From an uncultured Candidatus Melainabacteria bacterium (lineage in GTDB: Bacteria; Cyanobacteriota; Vampirovibrionia; Gastranaerophilales; Gastranaerophilaceae), in the NCBI GenBank assembly GCA_934777245.1, contig CAKVND010000052.1, positions 1 to 14,841 on the forward strand: a DNA stretch of 14,841 bases, in the 5' to 3' direction. Under the pieces are notes generated by a model. The model ran no database searches, was not told where the DNA came from, and saw only the letters and a program-made list of their open reading frames with translations. Positions 13,848 through 14,841 of the stretch are shown piece after piece; position 1 is the first letter of the stretch; the number at the start of each line of letters is the position of its first letter. The translations under genes were made by a program, and so were the position numbers.

Positions 13848-14622
13848 TTAAATTCATAAATTCTATGTCATCATAATCTATGTATGCAGTTTGCATAAGA
13901 TTTCGCCCTGTTTTAATAGTGATTTCATTTACTTGGTTTTTACGTATTAAATTTGGAGGTAGTTTAATTTTTTGGCCGTCTCCATTAATATGTATTTCTG
14001 ATATTTTATTTCCGTTAAAATATACTTCTGCTGGGGAAGCATACGCATTTGGGATTTTATTTTGTCCCATAGAACGTGCCATTGCCGTATCAAGTCCTAT
14101 AATTGAGCCAATTGCCAGATAAACAGGTTTTGCAAGATTTATATTTTTCATAATAAAACGTTTTGTATAAAAAGGTCCAATTGTTTGCATGTTAAATTCG
14201 CCGGCATTTGCAGATAAATCTGAAAAATTACCGTCACCTAAATGATACATGTTTGTATCTATTGCTTGACCGGAAGCATTTGACTTTTCAATACCTACTA
14301 TAATCGGCGCGTTAAGAGTCCTATCGTTAATTGTCATACTAAATGGTTTATAATTATCCTTTTGTACTGACATAATACTTGTTCCCTCAATTTGAGTGTT
14401 CAATTCAAAAAAGCCGTCTTTATCTGTTTTTGTAGAAAAACGTTCTTTAGGTAATGTAATATTAGCACCGCCAATGCCTTCTCCGGTTTGCTTATCGATA
14501 ATTCTGCTGGAATTTCCTGTTCCTTGTTCTGCAATTCCACCTTGGAATGTTGCGCTAAAAGCTGGAGGAATTGCTGATAATAAAATAAATGAAATAATAA
14601 ATATACTTAATAATTTTTTCAT
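13834..14622 (-). CDS. Secreted protein with carboxypeptidase-regulatory-like domain, function unknown
   Basis: The 262 residues start with a clear signal peptide: KK, a hydrophobic core LLSIFIISFILLSA and an AFSA cleavage-like site near residue 24. There is no lipobox cysteine. Residues about 38-107 (IIDKQTGEGIGGANITL, then FSTKTDKDGFFELN and a YKPF strand) resemble a carboxypeptidase regulatory-like beta sandwich, common in exported proteins. The remaining 150 residues have beta-rich segments (VYLAIGSIIGLDT, EVYFNGNKISEIHING, VNEITIKTG, YIDYDDIEFMNL) that could be a carbohydrate-binding-like sandwich; this is a guess. No catalytic motif is seen. It is probably periplasmic or extracellular. 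It converges on the ATPase gene with a 14-base overlap, so the two are not one operon. No strong Shine-Dalgarno precedes the ATG. Confidence 0.75.
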   Translation of the reverse strand: MKKLLSIFIISFILLSAIPPAFSATFQGGIAEQGTGNSSRIIDKQTGEGIGGANITLPKERFSTKTDKDGFFELNTQIEGTSIMSVQKDNYKPFSMTINDRTLNAPIIVGIEKSNASGQAIDTNMYHLGDGNFSDLSANAGEFNMQTIGPFYTKRFIMKNINLAKPVYLAIGSIIGLDTAMARSMGQNKIPNAYASPAEVYFNGNKISEIHINGDGQKIKLPPNLIRKNQVNEITIKTGRNLMQTAYIDYDDIEFMNLIIEN

Positions 14623-14686
14623 ACGCTTATTATTAAACTTTCGAAAATTAAAAAAATTACTCGTCTGTGTATTTATTAAGGATTAT

Positions 14687-14716
14687 TTTATAAAAGTAAA
14701 TATTTTAATGATTCAA
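14687..14716 (-). promoter_or_regulatory. Candidate promoter for the secreted-protein gene
   Basis: Minus-strand TTGAAT (14716-14711), 18 bases, TATAAA (14692-14687), with an expected leader of about 60 bases to the ATG at 14622. The region is extremely AT-rich, which raises the chance of a random match. Confidence 0.35.
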
Positions 14717-14742
14717 TTTTAGTTTTGTTTAAAATTAGCAAT

Positions 14743-14768
14743 AAAAAAAAGCCCCTTTATTAGGACTT
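14743..14768 (-). terminator. Rho-independent terminator, minus strand
   Basis: Read on the minus strand, AAGTCC (14768-14763) pairs with GGGCTT (14754-14749, one G-U pair) around an eight-base loop, followed by a run of T down to 14743. It lies 19 bases beyond the tRNA-Gly 3' end fragment and fits as the terminator of the tRNA gene that formerly stood there. Confidence 0.6.
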
Positions 14769-14786
14769 CCAATTTCTTATTTAAAA

Positions 14787-14806
14787 TGGAGCGGGAGACG
14801 AGGCTC
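14787..14806 (-). other. tRNA-Gly 3' end fragment, probable attachment-site scar
   Basis: Minus-strand GAGCCTCGTCTCCCGCTCCA corresponds to the second half of the T-loop, T-stem, acceptor strand, discriminator base and encoded CCA of a tRNA-Gly. Beyond 14806 the match ends: the expected 5' T-stem strand (ACGAG or GCGAG next to TTC) is absent and the bases GACAC there cannot pair. It is therefore not an intact tRNA. A break in the T-loop is where many tyrosine integrases recombine. Confidence 0.55.
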
Positions 14807-14841
14807 ACTGTGTCTGTTTGCGAGCAGGAAAAGGTGACTAA
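14807..14841. other. Non-tRNA sequence to the right of the scar
   Basis: These 35 bases do not continue the tRNA-Gly and contain no recognisable gene. If the scar reading is right they are the first bases of an integrated element that continues past the window. Confidence 0.3.

Noticed and set aside
14787..14841. Intact tRNA-Gly running off the right edge
   Set aside because: The 5' T-stem strand cannot pair with CTCGT and the TTC of the T-loop is missing, so only the 3' end is tRNA-like.

Overview
The window is low-GC chromosomal DNA. Translated core genes (MurD, FtsW, MurG, LepA, PrmA) are full-length and bacterial in type. A GT9-like TPR glycosyltransferase, an SmtB/CzrA-type metal sensor next to a P1B zinc/cadmium ATPase, and a general resemblance to gut-associated non-photosynthetic Cyanobacteria (Melainabacteria/Gastranaerophilales) suggest that group. 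The assignment is an impression from protein sequence and composition, not a demonstrated placement.

Layout. 1-363 is the 3' part of prmA (ribosomal protein L11 methyltransferase), entering from the left and carrying an in-frame palindromic repeat. It converges with an ABC-F ATPase of the YbiT type (365-1978, minus) whose second ATP site is degenerate. 1979-2512 is a gene-poor stretch with three different palindromes and one doubtful 63-codon ORF. A tightly linked pair follows on the plus strand: a zinc-type medium-chain dehydrogenase and a very AT-rich, short DegT/DnrJ-like PLP-fold protein. From 11104 down to 4140 the minus strand holds lepA, a TPR-glycosyltransferase fusion, then the cell-wall genes murD-ftsW-murG with overlapping ends, so peptidoglycan precursor synthesis (MurD), the septal glycan polymerase (FtsW) and lipid II synthesis (MurG) are made together.

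11105-11616 is a repeat island: two related elements with inverted ends (11177-11304 and 11351-11512) and one short palindrome (11536-11575) whose core matches the insert inside prmA at 23 of 25 positions.

11617-13847 is a compact metal-resistance module. An ArsR/SmtB repressor (minus) and a P1B-type ATPase (plus) are divergent. Each has a strong TTGACA-18-TATAAT promoter with a TGAA-N6-TTCA inverted repeat exactly in the spacer, so one repressor should shut off both genes until metal binds its intact alpha5 site. The repressor mRNA appears leaderless.

The right end has a secreted protein of unknown function (13834-14622, minus), a minus-strand terminator, and a 20-base tRNA-Gly 3' end (14787-14806) that stops matching a tRNA inside the T-loop. 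This looks like an integration scar, with the inserted element lying beyond the right edge. No CRISPR array, rRNA, complete tRNA or transposase gene was seen.
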